Of a stretch of DNA of 64,000 bases, positions 7,827-15,429 are shown piece by piece (position 1 is the stretch's first letter; the number at the start of each line of letters is the position of its first letter). Below the pieces are notes generated by a model that was given only the letters and a program-made list of their open reading frames with translations, made no database searches and was not told the DNA's origin. The stretch covers positions 62,001 to 126,000 of the forward strand of contig NZ_JAFFID010000004.1 in assembly GCF_017355955.1 (NCBI RefSeq), read 5' to 3'. A program made the position numbers and the translations under genes. The stretch comes from Sabulibacter ruber. GTDB lineage: Bacteria; Bacteroidota; Bacteroidia; Cytophagales; Hymenobacteraceae.

Positions 7827-8741
7827 ATGAATAGAGTACCCAATATCTATCACTTTGTATTTGGTTTGCGACCGCAGACAGAGCCTTTTCATCTGGCTTA
7901 TTACTTATGCCTGGCGTCCTGCCTGGAGGTAAACAAACCAGATGCTATTTACTTTCACTACAAACACATGCCTTACGGCGAGTGGTGGGACCGGATTAAA
8001 CCCTTCCTGACCCTGAATCCGGTGGAGGAAAGTGATTTCGTAAAACAATTTGCCTACCAGAACCAACAGATTGAAAGTTTTCGGTATGCGCATTTGGCAG
8101 ACATCATCCGACTGGAAATGCTGCTTAAGTATGGCGGGGTTTACGCCGATATTGATTCTCTCTTTGTGAACAAACTCCCGGAGCACCTGTTTACCAAACC
8201 CTGTGTCATGGGAAAAGAGAAGGTAGATTGGACTCAGGAAGCGGCAGTTAAGGCCGGAGGCTCGCTCTGCAATGCCTGGATCTTGGCCGAAAAGGATTCT
8301 GCCTTTATCCAGCTCTGGTTGGAACAGACCTTTAAAGAGTTTGATGGTACCTGGAGCGCCCATTCCACGTTCCTGCCTTACCGGTTGAGCCAGGAAAATC
8401 CCACCCTGATTCATGTGGAACCTGAACGCTCATTTTTCTTCTTTGACTGGAGCAAACAAGGCATCAGGAATATATTCGTCAATAAGGTAACCGAGTTGCA
8501 GGGTATCTATAGCATGCACCTCTGGAACCACCTGTGGTGGAGCCCAACCCGCACAGATTTCACTTACTTCCACCATCAGCGGCTTACCCCTAATTACGTA
8601 GCCTTTGCAGATACCACGTACGCCCGCATCGCCCGCAAATTCCTGCCCGCCGATGTGAAAGTCTCTCAGGCAGAGTACCGGAAGGAAAGCCTGCAAGGGC
8701 AGGTGGAAAAGGTGGTGCTATACCTGAAAGCGAAGTTCTAG
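7827..8741 (+). CDS. GT32-like glycosyltransferase with DXD motif
   Basis: 304 aa. Residues 80-115 carry the Gly_transf_sug pattern, ADIIRLEMLLKYGGVYADID, whose DxD (Asp108-Asp110) binds metal and nucleotide sugar. The N-terminus, PNIYHFVFGL, is typical of capsule and outer-chain hexosyltransferases of the family. It starts 15 nt after the previous stop. A related GT32-type enzyme lies in the other polysaccharide locus (34836-35723), but the two are not close copies. Confidence 0.82.
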   Translation: MNRVPNIYHFVFGLRPQTEPFHLAYYLCLASCLEVNKPDAIYFHYKHMPYGEWWDRIKPFLTLNPVEESDFVKQFAYQNQQIESFRYAHLADIIRLEMLLKYGGVYADIDSLFVNKLPEHLFTKPCVMGKEKVDWTQEAAVKAGGSLCNAWILAEKDSAFIQLWLEQTFKEFDGTWSAHSTFLPYRLSQENPTLIHVEPERSFFFFDWSKQGIRNIFVNKVTELQGIYSMHLWNHLWWSPTRTDFTYFHHQRLTPNYVAFADTTYARIARKFLPADVKVSQAEYRKESLQGQVEKVVLYLKAKF

Positions 8742-8751
8742 CCCATCACGT

Positions 8752-10425
8752 ATGCTCACCTCGCTGAAGTCTTATTTGAACCTGAAAGATAAACTGGCTG
8801 CCATCATGAGGGGCGTTCCTGAGGCCCTCCATGGTAAGCTGTATCGGGCTATTCTTTTCGTAGTGCTGATGCCCTTGCTGGATCTGGCCTTGGCCTATTG
8901 GCTGTTTGTCATGCTAATGGTTTTGCAGGGCAGCACCCCTTCCGTACTGGGTTTGCAGTTAAGGGAAGGCAGCCTGGGAATAACCATGGTGGTGTTTGTA
9001 GTGCTAACGCTGGCCCGGCAAGGCATAGAATACCTCTCTATCAAAACCACCCGCACCCTTACTCAGGATATCTTTCAATCCTTTTCCCTGCGCCTGATAG
9101 AAAAGTACCTGTCTCTGCCGTGGCTGCACTATACCAAAGAGACCAAAGCCATTCGCATGAAACATTGCACCGTTACGGCGCTGGATGGGGCTTACTCTTT
9201 CCAGGTACTGTTCAACCTGATTGGGGCTTTGGTGACTTTAGTGGTTTTAGGGGCAGCCACAGTATTGAAAGTACCGGCTTTGGCTATTACAGGTGCTGTT
9301 TTAATGGCGTTTTTCACATACGCTTCCAAAAGTTACCTCAAGCGAAAGGTGCAACTGGCAGTGAAAGAGCATGACCATTACCAGAAGAACTTCTATCAAA
9401 GACTGCACGAGAGCTTCAGCCTGTCGCGGGAGATGAAGATTTTTCAGGTCAGTGGTTATTTCCTGGAGGAGATCCAAGCAGAGCTCAACCGGCTAAGCAA
9501 AGCCAAGGTAGATCTATCGGTTTTCCCCCAGATACCCAGAATAGTGCTGGAGTTGATTTTAACCTTGGCCATTGCCCTTGGTTTGCTGGCAATGGTGGTA
9601 GTAGGGGATTATTCTTCAGATGAGTTGATCGCGAACCTGGCAACCGTGGCTATTCTGGCTAGAAGGATAGTACCGGCCATGGCCATGCTGATGTCTACCT
9701 TCACTGAGCTGGATGGCAGCGTAATGAACATCAGTCTTATCAGGCAGGAACTGAATCAGGGAGCCGAAAGAGAGAACTACTACAAGCCGGTTTTGCAACG
9801 GCCTGATCTGCTGATGCAGCTCAATCAGGTAAGCTTTGGGTACCGCCCAGAAGAACCCATTCTGGAATGTGTTTCCCTGGATATTGCACAGGGAGACCGA
9901 GTGGCGGTGCTGGGGCCTACGGGCAGAGGCAAAAGTACGCTCCTGATGATGGCAGCAGGGTTTATCCCACCCACCAAGGGCGAAGTGCTGGTAGTCCCGG
10001 CGCTTGGCGCAAACCAATTGCCCGTGGCGTATGTGCCCCAGGAAGTTACTTTGCTCAGCGGCAGCGTACGGGATAATCTGTTGTTTGGGCAGGTAACGTT
10101 TGAGGAGGAGTTGGCCTGGCAGGTACTGGCTGCTGTGCAGTTAGATCAGTTTGTGAAGGAACTGCCGGAGGGGCTGGATACACCCATTGGAGACAACGGT
10201 GTTTTGTTCTCGGGCGGGCAACGGCAGCGCATCGGGATTGCCAGGGCTCTTTACCGGCGTCCATTACTGTTGTTCCTGGACGAGGCTACCTCTGCTTTGG
10301 ACGAGACCACCGAGCTGGCGGTAATGGCTAATATAGATCAGCTTATTGGTCGTGGAGCGGTCATGTTCATCACGCACCGTCTGTCTACCGCAGAGCAGCA
10401 TGCCACCAAATTCTGTCGGTTATAA
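8752..10425 (+). CDS. ABC exporter, fused membrane and ATPase domains
   Basis: 557 aa half-transporter. Six hydrophobic segments lie between about residues 25 and 325, followed by an ATPase domain: Walker A GPTGRGKST near 389, Q-loop YVPQEV, signature FSGGQRQR near 486, Walker B LLFLDEATSALD near 506 and switch His in ITHRLS near 539. All catalytic motifs are intact. It ends about 20 residues after the switch His, shorter than MsbA. Sitting among five glycosyltransferases, it could flip a lipid-linked glycan (PglK- or MsbA-like) or export a product; both are inference. Confidence 0.88.
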   Translation: MLTSLKSYLNLKDKLAAIMRGVPEALHGKLYRAILFVVLMPLLDLALAYWLFVMLMVLQGSTPSVLGLQLREGSLGITMVVFVVLTLARQGIEYLSIKTTRTLTQDIFQSFSLRLIEKYLSLPWLHYTKETKAIRMKHCTVTALDGAYSFQVLFNLIGALVTLVVLGAATVLKVPALAITGAVLMAFFTYASKSYLKRKVQLAVKEHDHYQKNFYQRLHESFSLSREMKIFQVSGYFLEEIQAELNRLSKAKVDLSVFPQIPRIVLELILTLAIALGLLAMVVVGDYSSDELIANLATVAILARRIVPAMAMLMSTFTELDGSVMNISLIRQELNQGAERENYYKPVLQRPDLLMQLNQVSFGYRPEEPILECVSLDIAQGDRVAVLGPTGRGKSTLLMMAAGFIPPTKGEVLVVPALGANQLPVAYVPQEVTLLSGSVRDNLLFGQVTFEEELAWQVLAAVQLDQFVKELPEGLDTPIGDNGVLFSGGQRQRIGIARALYRRPLLLFLDEATSALDETTELAVMANIDQLIGRGAVMFITHRLSTAEQHATKFCRL

Positions 10426-10446
10426 AGGAAGCACAAGCCTAAAAAG

Positions 10447-11658
10447 ATGAAAAAGGTACTGTTTATAACCCCGGTCTTACCAGACGTGAACGGAGGCGGA
10501 AGGGAGAAAAGGGCCCACCAGTGGATGACCTTGCTGTCAGCGGAAAACACGGTGGAACTGTTCCTGATAGCTACGCAGCCAGAGGCAGGAGGAGAGGTAG
10601 ACAAGTTGGTTCTACGGTACACCAAACCGCAGCGATGGGTGGAGTGGGCTAAGGCACTCGTCTCTTTTGTAGTAAGGCCGGTGAAAGGTGCCTTTGTGCT
10701 GTTCTGGATGCCCTTGCGTCCTGAGCACAAAGCATACCTCCACCAGCGCTTTCAGAACAAAACGTATGACAAGATCCTGGCTTTCCGGTTGTACACCAGT
10801 GATTTTGCTCTCTATGTGCAACAACTCACCCGTACGCCCCTGGTGGAATTGGACCTGGACGATATTGAGTCCACTACTTTCCAGAAGATATCTAAGGTAT
10901 TCTTAGAAGGACGGCGCTACAAAGAGGCTTTCCAGCGCTACATGTCTGCCGTGCAGTTCAACCTGATGGAGCAGGAACGGTTAAGAAAATTCAACCGGAT
11001 CTATATCTGCTCCCGCGAAGACAAGCAACTTATGGGCGCACGTTTCCCGGAGGCAGACATCCAGGTTTTTCCTAATCGCATGTATGGAGCCGTCCAACGA
11101 CTGCCGAAAAGTCCCGCTACTAAACAGGTGCTATTTGTGGGAAGCCTTAATCATTATCCCAATGAGGAGGCAGTCCGGTGGTTTGCACAGGAGGTGCTCA
11201 TTCCTCTGCGAAAACATGATCCTGAGTGGGTGTTCCAGGTGGTGGGCTACGAGGCCTCAAGGGAGTTGCAGAACTTCCTGAACCAACAAGCAGGCGTGAA
11301 GTTTTTAGGTGGTATTCCGTCACTGGACCCAGCCTACGCAAAGGCAGGCATGGTAGTGGCTCCCTTGCACGCGGGCGGCGGTACCAAATTGAAAGTGATT
11401 GAAGCCATGTGGTACGGCAGACCCGTTATTGCAACGTACGAGTCTGTGCATGGGCTAGGGCTAAGCCCGGAAGTACACTATCTCCCAGCCGAGACAGCCG
11501 AAGAATACATCCGGCAATGTGAAAAATTAGCCGCTACTCCTGCGCTCTATGATAGACTGGTACACCAGGCCGCAGAATTGGTGCAGGAGCGATTCAGTTA
11601 CGGTGCCCATGCCGCTCCTGAGATATGGACGGCAGACAAGCAGAAAAAAGCAGTATGA
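10447..11658 (+). CDS. Family 4 glycosyltransferase
   Basis: 403 aa GT-B enzyme. It begins MKKVLFITPVLPDVNGGG with the N-terminal glycine-rich loop of GT4 enzymes, and has FVGSLNHYPNEEAVRWF and the donor-site region HAGGGTKLKVIEAMWYGRPV. It overlaps the next gene by 4 nt (ATGA), indicating translational coupling. Likely a cytoplasmic enzyme adding one sugar of the operon's glycan. Confidence 0.87.
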   Translation: MKKVLFITPVLPDVNGGGREKRAHQWMTLLSAENTVELFLIATQPEAGGEVDKLVLRYTKPQRWVEWAKALVSFVVRPVKGAFVLFWMPLRPEHKAYLHQRFQNKTYDKILAFRLYTSDFALYVQQLTRTPLVELDLDDIESTTFQKISKVFLEGRRYKEAFQRYMSAVQFNLMEQERLRKFNRIYICSREDKQLMGARFPEADIQVFPNRMYGAVQRLPKSPATKQVLFVGSLNHYPNEEAVRWFAQEVLIPLRKHDPEWVFQVVGYEASRELQNFLNQQAGVKFLGGIPSLDPAYAKAGMVVAPLHAGGGTKLKVIEAMWYGRPVIATYESVHGLGLSPEVHYLPAETAEEYIRQCEKLAATPALYDRLVHQAAELVQERFSYGAHAAPEIWTADKQKKAV

Positions 11659-12761
11659 AGATCTTAGTTGACCCCGAAATATTTTTTTACGGAAGATGCG
11701 GCATGGTGCGGTATTATAGTCGGTTGTGCGAGGAACTGGAGAAGAAAGGGCACACCATTGACCTGCCTTTGATTCGCTCCAACAGTGATTTCATCAGCGG
11801 AAACTGGCAGGGGCTTACCGCTTTCTCAGGACTGCCTTTGGGCCGGAAAGTGCTGAACAAAGTAGATGTCCTGTCTAAGCGGTGGTATTTCCGGAAAGTG
11901 CGCGAAGGGCAGTACGATGTAGTGCTTATCACTTCGCCGGTGTTTGAGGATGAGTTCCTGAAGCAATTGCCGTCCGGAAAACCTTACGTGATGGTGGTGC
12001 ATGATACCATGCGCTGTGTGCTTGGCCCCGATGGCTTATTTGACCCGGCGGGCAGCAACGCAGACCGTTTGGCGTACCTGGTCCGCAGAGCTGCCAAAGC
12101 CATCTGTATTTCAGTGGCTACCCAGCAGGATACCCTCCAACTCACGCATGTGCCAGAAAGCCAGACTGCCGTAATCCACACCGGTAATCTGCTGAACGTA
12201 TCCGTAGAAGCTAAACCCAGTTTAAAATTACCCGCCCGCTACCTCACATTTGTGGGAGACCGTACCGGCCGCAAGAACTTCCGCTTCTTTATCCTGTCTA
12301 TCGCTGAGTGGATGCGCGGGCAAAAAGACCTGTTTTTGGTTTGCACCGGCAAAAGCAACGTCTGGGAAGCCGATTTGCTCCAAAGCCTGGGCTTGCAGGA
12401 TCGGGTTTTGTTTGTAGATGCACCAGATGCGGTCCTGGTGCACCTGTATAAAAATGCCTTGGCCTTAGTGTACCCGTCCCTCTACGAAGGGTTTGGCTTG
12501 CCGGCCCTGGAAGCCATGGCCGTGGGTTGCCCGGTAATTACCTCCACCTGCGGCGCGCTGGAGGAGGTAGGAGGCGAGGCTGTGCAATACGTGAACCCTG
12601 CAGACAAAGACTCTATTCTGAATGGGGTGAAAGCCGTGGTTGAAAATGAGCAGGTTCGGGCTCAAATGCGGGAAAGAGGCTTAAAACAGGCATCCCGGTT
12701 CACCGTAGATGGAATGGTGAGCGCCTTTGAGGAAGTGTTCCAGGAAGTAACCAGGAAATAA
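11655..12761 (+). CDS. Family 4 glycosyltransferase (mannosyltransferase-like)
   Basis: 368 aa. The ATG at 11655 overlaps the preceding stop (ATGA); an in-frame ATG 30 nt earlier gives no family-like sequence. It shows FVGDRTGRKNFRFFILSI and the retaining donor-site motif PSLYEGFGLPALEAMAVGCP, with EGFGLPALEA the classic E-x7-E region. Last gene of the operon. A family palindrome and then a rho-independent terminator follow. Confidence 0.88.
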   Translation: MKILVDPEIFFYGRCGMVRYYSRLCEELEKKGHTIDLPLIRSNSDFISGNWQGLTAFSGLPLGRKVLNKVDVLSKRWYFRKVREGQYDVVLITSPVFEDEFLKQLPSGKPYVMVVHDTMRCVLGPDGLFDPAGSNADRLAYLVRRAAKAICISVATQQDTLQLTHVPESQTAVIHTGNLLNVSVEAKPSLKLPARYLTFVGDRTGRKNFRFFILSIAEWMRGQKDLFLVCTGKSNVWEADLLQSLGLQDRVLFVDAPDAVLVHLYKNALALVYPSLYEGFGLPALEAMAVGCPVITSTCGALEEVGGEAVQYVNPADKDSILNGVKAVVENEQVRAQMRERGLKQASRFTVDGMVSAFEEVFQEVTRK

Positions 12762-12781
12762 GCTTTCGTGAGGAAGCAGAA

Positions 12782-12821
12782 ACGTTTTCAAGCTGATTTC
12801 TGAAAATCAGCTTGAAAACGT
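12782..12821. repeat. Intergenic palindrome family copy, perfect 18-bp arms
   Basis: ACGTTTTCAAGCTGATTT (12782-12799) pairs perfectly with 12804-12821 around CTGA. Strong hairpin 21 nt after the last glycosyltransferase, without a T run. Confidence 0.75.
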
Positions 12822-12906
12822 AACCAGATCCTTGGGCTCTCAATCAGTGAGAATTCTACAATATTTTGATTTGTATAGGTAGGTAGCAGGTCTGCTACGA
12901 GCCAAT

Positions 12907-12940
12907 AAAAAACGCCCGCTCAAAGGAGACGGGCGTTTTT
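12907..12940. terminator. Bidirectional rho-independent terminator
   Basis: AAAAACGCCCG pairs with CGGGCGTTTTT around an 11-nt loop. It serves the glycosylation operon (+) and the convergent rny operon (-). Confidence 0.85.
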
Positions 12941-12971
12941 CGTTTATTTCTCAGAAATCAGCTCCAAAACA
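12941..12971. repeat. Intergenic palindrome family copy (partial)
   Basis: CGTTTATTTCTCAGAAATCA then GCTCCAAAACA: recognisable right half of the consensus. Confidence 0.45.
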
Positions 12972-12975
12972 GGAG

Positions 12976-13010
12976 TCTAACATCTAGCACCTAGTATCAG
13001 ACATCTTACT
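12976..13010. repeat. Heptamer array overlapping the rny stop
   Basis: TCTAACA, TCTAGCA, CCTAGTA, TCAGACA, TCTTACT run consecutively. The last unit includes the rny stop codon (13006-13008). Confidence 0.55.
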
Positions 13011-14598
13011 TGGCGTAGGCCACAGAGCGCATCTCACGAATAACGGTGATCTTGATCTGGCCGGGGTACTGCATCTCTTTCTCAATCTTCTGGGAGATAT
13101 CGAAGGAAAGTTGCTGGGCGCGTTCATCGGTCACGTTGTCGGCGTCTACCATTACGCGCAGCTCACGGCCGGCCTGGATGGCGTAGCACTGGTTCACACC
13201 TTCAAACGAGTGGGCAGTTTCTTCCAGTTCTTTCAGACGCTTGATGTAGGACTCCATGATCTCGCGGCGGGCACCCGGGCGTGAACCAGAGATGGCGTCG
13301 CAGGACTGGATGATAGGCGAGATCATCGCGGTCATCTCAATCTCGTCGTGGTGCGCTCCAATGGCGTTGCAAACGTCTGGGTGCTCTTTGTATTTCTGGG
13401 CCAGCTGCATCCCAATGATAGCGTGCGGCAGTTCGGGCTCCTCAGTGGTCACTTTCCCGATGTCGTGCAACAGACCGGCGCGTTTGGCGTGTTTCACGTT
13501 CAGGCCCAGCTCGGCGGCCATGGTGGCGCACAGGTTGGCTACCTCGCGGGAGTGCTGCAGCAGGTTCTGGCCGTAAGAAGACCGGAAACGCATGCGGCCC
13601 ACCATCTTGATCAGCTCTGGGTGCAACCCGTGGATGCCCAGGTCAATGGCGGTACGCTCGCCAATCTCCACAATCTCCTCTTCAATGCTTTTCTTGGTTT
13701 TGGTCACCACTTCCTCAATGCGGGCCGGGTGAATTCGTCCGTCGGCTACCAGGCGGTGCAGGGAAAGGCGGGCAATCTCGCGGCGAACGGGGTCAAAACC
13801 GGAAATGATAATCGCTTCAGGCGTATCGTCTACAATGATTTCAACACCAGTAGCAGCTTCCAGGGCGCGGATGTTACGTCCTTCGCGACCGATGATCTTG
13901 CCTTTGATATCGTCAGACTCAATGTTGAAGATAGACACGCAGTTCTCAATGGCGTGCTCAGCGGCGGTGCGCTGGATGGTCTCAATCACTACCTTTTTGG
14001 CTTCTTTGGTAGCGGTGAGCTTGGCCTCGGCCACAATGTCTTTGATGTAAGAAGAGGCGCGTGTAGAGGCTTCAGACTTCAGGTTCTCCACCAACTGCTC
14101 GCGGGCTTCCTCGGCGCTCAGGTTGGCAATACGCTCCAGACGGCTCAAAATCTCGTGGTGGTCTTGCTCCACTTTGGCCAGCTTGTCGCGGTACTGAGTC
14201 TCCAGGTCTTCTTTGCGCTTGTTAAAGCCGTCCAGTTGCTGGTTCAGCTTGTTTTTGAGGGCATCGGTTTCCTGCTCTTTCTTCTTCAGGTCTTCCTGTT
14301 GCTTGGCTACTAACTGCTCGCGCTGCTTAACCTTGTTCTCATTCTGGATGATGATGTTCTTCTTGCGGTTGGCCTCTTCCTCGTGCTCAGCTTTCAGCTT
14401 CAGGAAATGCTCCTTGGCTTCCAGCATCTTGTCTTTCTTCTGGGTCTCGGCTTTGGCTTCCGCTTCGCGGATAATGAGGCTGGCGCGCTCCTTGGCCTGT
14501 TCTTCCTGCTCTTTGAAGAGCTTCAGGAGCAGCACGCGACCGGCATAGAACCCTATGCCTGCGCCAATCAAGGCTGCTAAGATGATATAAATGGTCAT
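13006..14598 (-). CDS. rny: Ribonuclease Y
   Basis: 530 aa endoribonuclease that starts mRNA decay at the membrane. Domains in order: an N-terminal membrane helix (about 3-20), a long charged coiled coil (about 25-190), a KH RNA-binding domain with [15 protein letters not shown] near residue 233, and an HD phosphohydrolase domain with LLHDIGK near 378. Length matches the family (about 520). It is the last gene of the pheT, coiled-coil, zapA operon and starts 67 nt after zapA. A terminator shared with the convergent operon follows. Confidence 0.96.
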   Translation of the reverse strand: MTIYIILAALIGAGIGFYAGRVLLLKLFKEQEEQAKERASLIIREAEAKAETQKKDKMLEAKEHFLKLKAEHEEEANRKKNIIIQNENKVKQREQLVAKQQEDLKKKEQETDALKNKLNQQLDGFNKRKEDLETQYRDKLAKVEQDHHEILSRLERIANLSAEEAREQLVENLKSEASTRASSYIKDIVAEAKLTATKEAKKVVIETIQRTAAEHAIENCVSIFNIESDDIKGKIIGREGRNIRALEAATGVEIIVDDTPEAIIISGFDPVRREIARLSLHRLVADGRIHPARIEEVVTKTKKSIEEEIVEIGERTAIDLGIHGLHPELIKMVGRMRFRSSYGQNLLQHSREVANLCATMAAELGLNVKHAKRAGLLHDIGKVTTEEPELPHAIIGMQLAQKYKEHPDVCNAIGAHHDEIEMTAMISPIIQSCDAISGSRPGARREIMESYIKRLKELEETAHSFEGVNQCYAIQAGRELRVMVDADNVTDERAQQLSFDISQKIEKEMQYPGQIKITVIREMRSVAYAK

Positions 14599-14665
14599 GA
14601 CTACAACTTTAAATGGTTATAAAGTATAGCAATGACACTGAGCCAATGGGGGCGGAGCCGACGGT

Positions 14666-14956
14666 TTAGTCTAGCTGCAGAGAAGAGAGCAGTTGGTTCA
14701 GAGAAGAGAGCTTCTCTTCTAACGTGAGTTGGGTTTCTACAGCGGCGTCATCGGCCTTGATCTTGTCTGCGGCGGTTTCCAGCGCAATCATGGCCAGCAG
14801 GTCCTGCTTGTCATGAATCCCGAACTGCTCTCTGAATAATCTCAGACGCTCGTTCAGGTATTTGCCGGCTTGCCGTAGTCTTTCTTCCTCCTCCTCGTTT
14901 ACCCGCATCGGATACTCGCGGTCGGCTATCTTGATTCGTATAGATAACTCACTCAT
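14666..14956 (-). CDS. zapA: Cell division protein ZapA
   Basis: 96 aa. N-terminal strand-rich part (MSELSIRIKIADREYPMRV) followed by a long helix for tetramer coiled-coil formation, as in ZapA, which crosslinks FtsZ filaments at the division ring. The segment DLLAMIALETAADKI is typical of the family. It lies downstream of a small coiled-coil gene and a probable 6S RNA; linkage of zapA and 6S RNA is known in proteobacteria. Confidence 0.88.
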   Translation of the reverse strand: MSELSIRIKIADREYPMRVNEEEEERLRQAGKYLNERLRLFREQFGIHDKQDLLAMIALETAADKIKADDAAVETQLTLEEKLSSLNQLLSSLQLD

Positions 14957-14984
14957 TTCCTGATGCTTTTATTAGCTGCCGTGG

Positions 14985-15130
14985 CGCGTTTGGTTGTTAA
15001 AGGTTGCAGAGCGATGTGTAAAAGAGTAAAAATGCCGCATCTCAAGCCTAAGGTTCTATATTGGTAAATCTGCGTGCGAGCACGCATTTATGAAAGAACA
15101 AACAACAACCGCAACCAGACAACCCGTTCT
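14985..15130 (-). ncRNA. ssrS: Probable 6S RNA (6S-Flavo type)
   Basis: The 175-nt gap between zapA and the coiled-coil gene has no open frame but has RNA structure on the minus strand. GGTTGT-CT-GGTTGC near the RNA 5' end pairs with GCAACC-TTTA-ACAACC near the 3' end (plus-strand 15111-15124 and 14992-15007), closing a long hairpin. Inside is a perfect apical-type hairpin, TGCGTGCTCGCACGCA (about 15071-15086), and unpaired bulge-like stretches. The position beside zapA also fits 6S RNA, which binds sigma-factor RNA polymerase. No clean promoter was seen, so it may be processed from the operon transcript. Ends are approximate. Confidence 0.5.
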
Positions 15131-15131
15131 T

Positions 15132-15428
15132 CTATTCTTTTAAATAAGCAATGCACTTGTCTATCTCGCGCAGGTACTCATTTATTTTCAGCTTCAGCTC
15201 CGTTGAACTGGCAGTGTCTACTGCTATGGTTTGTACAATTTTAGTAATATTATCTTGATTCTGAAAATTTTTTATCTCAGTGTCTTTTTCCTCAATCACT
15301 TGCTGCAGACGCTCAATTTCCTTATGAGACGCCTGCAATTGTTCCTGAGCCGCCTGGTACAGCCGTACCAACTGGTGCACTTTGCCCTCTAGGGTCTGTA
15401 TCTGCTGAAGAGTAGACTGGTCAAACAT
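15132..15428 (-). CDS. Small coiled-coil protein, possibly ZapB-like
   Basis: 98 aa. Residues about 5-60 are a heptad-rich coiled coil (IQTLEGKVHQLVRLYQAAQE ... LQQVIEEKDTEI), followed by a helical C-terminus with KLKINEYLREIDKCIAYLKE. There is no signal peptide or membrane segment. It starts 1 nt after the pheT stop and precedes zapA, which suggests a division-related partner of ZapA, but no sequence feature proves this. Conserved as a hypothetical protein at this position, as far as I recall. Confidence 0.75.
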   Translation of the reverse strand: MFDQSTLQQIQTLEGKVHQLVRLYQAAQEQLQASHKEIERLQQVIEEKDTEIKNFQNQDNITKIVQTIAVDTASSTELKLKINEYLREIDKCIAYLKE

Positions 15429-15429
15429 C

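Noticed and set aside
13348-14313. 321-codon open frame opposite rny
   Set aside because: Antisense shadow of the coiled-coil and KH coding sequence, with repetitive leucine/glutamine composition.
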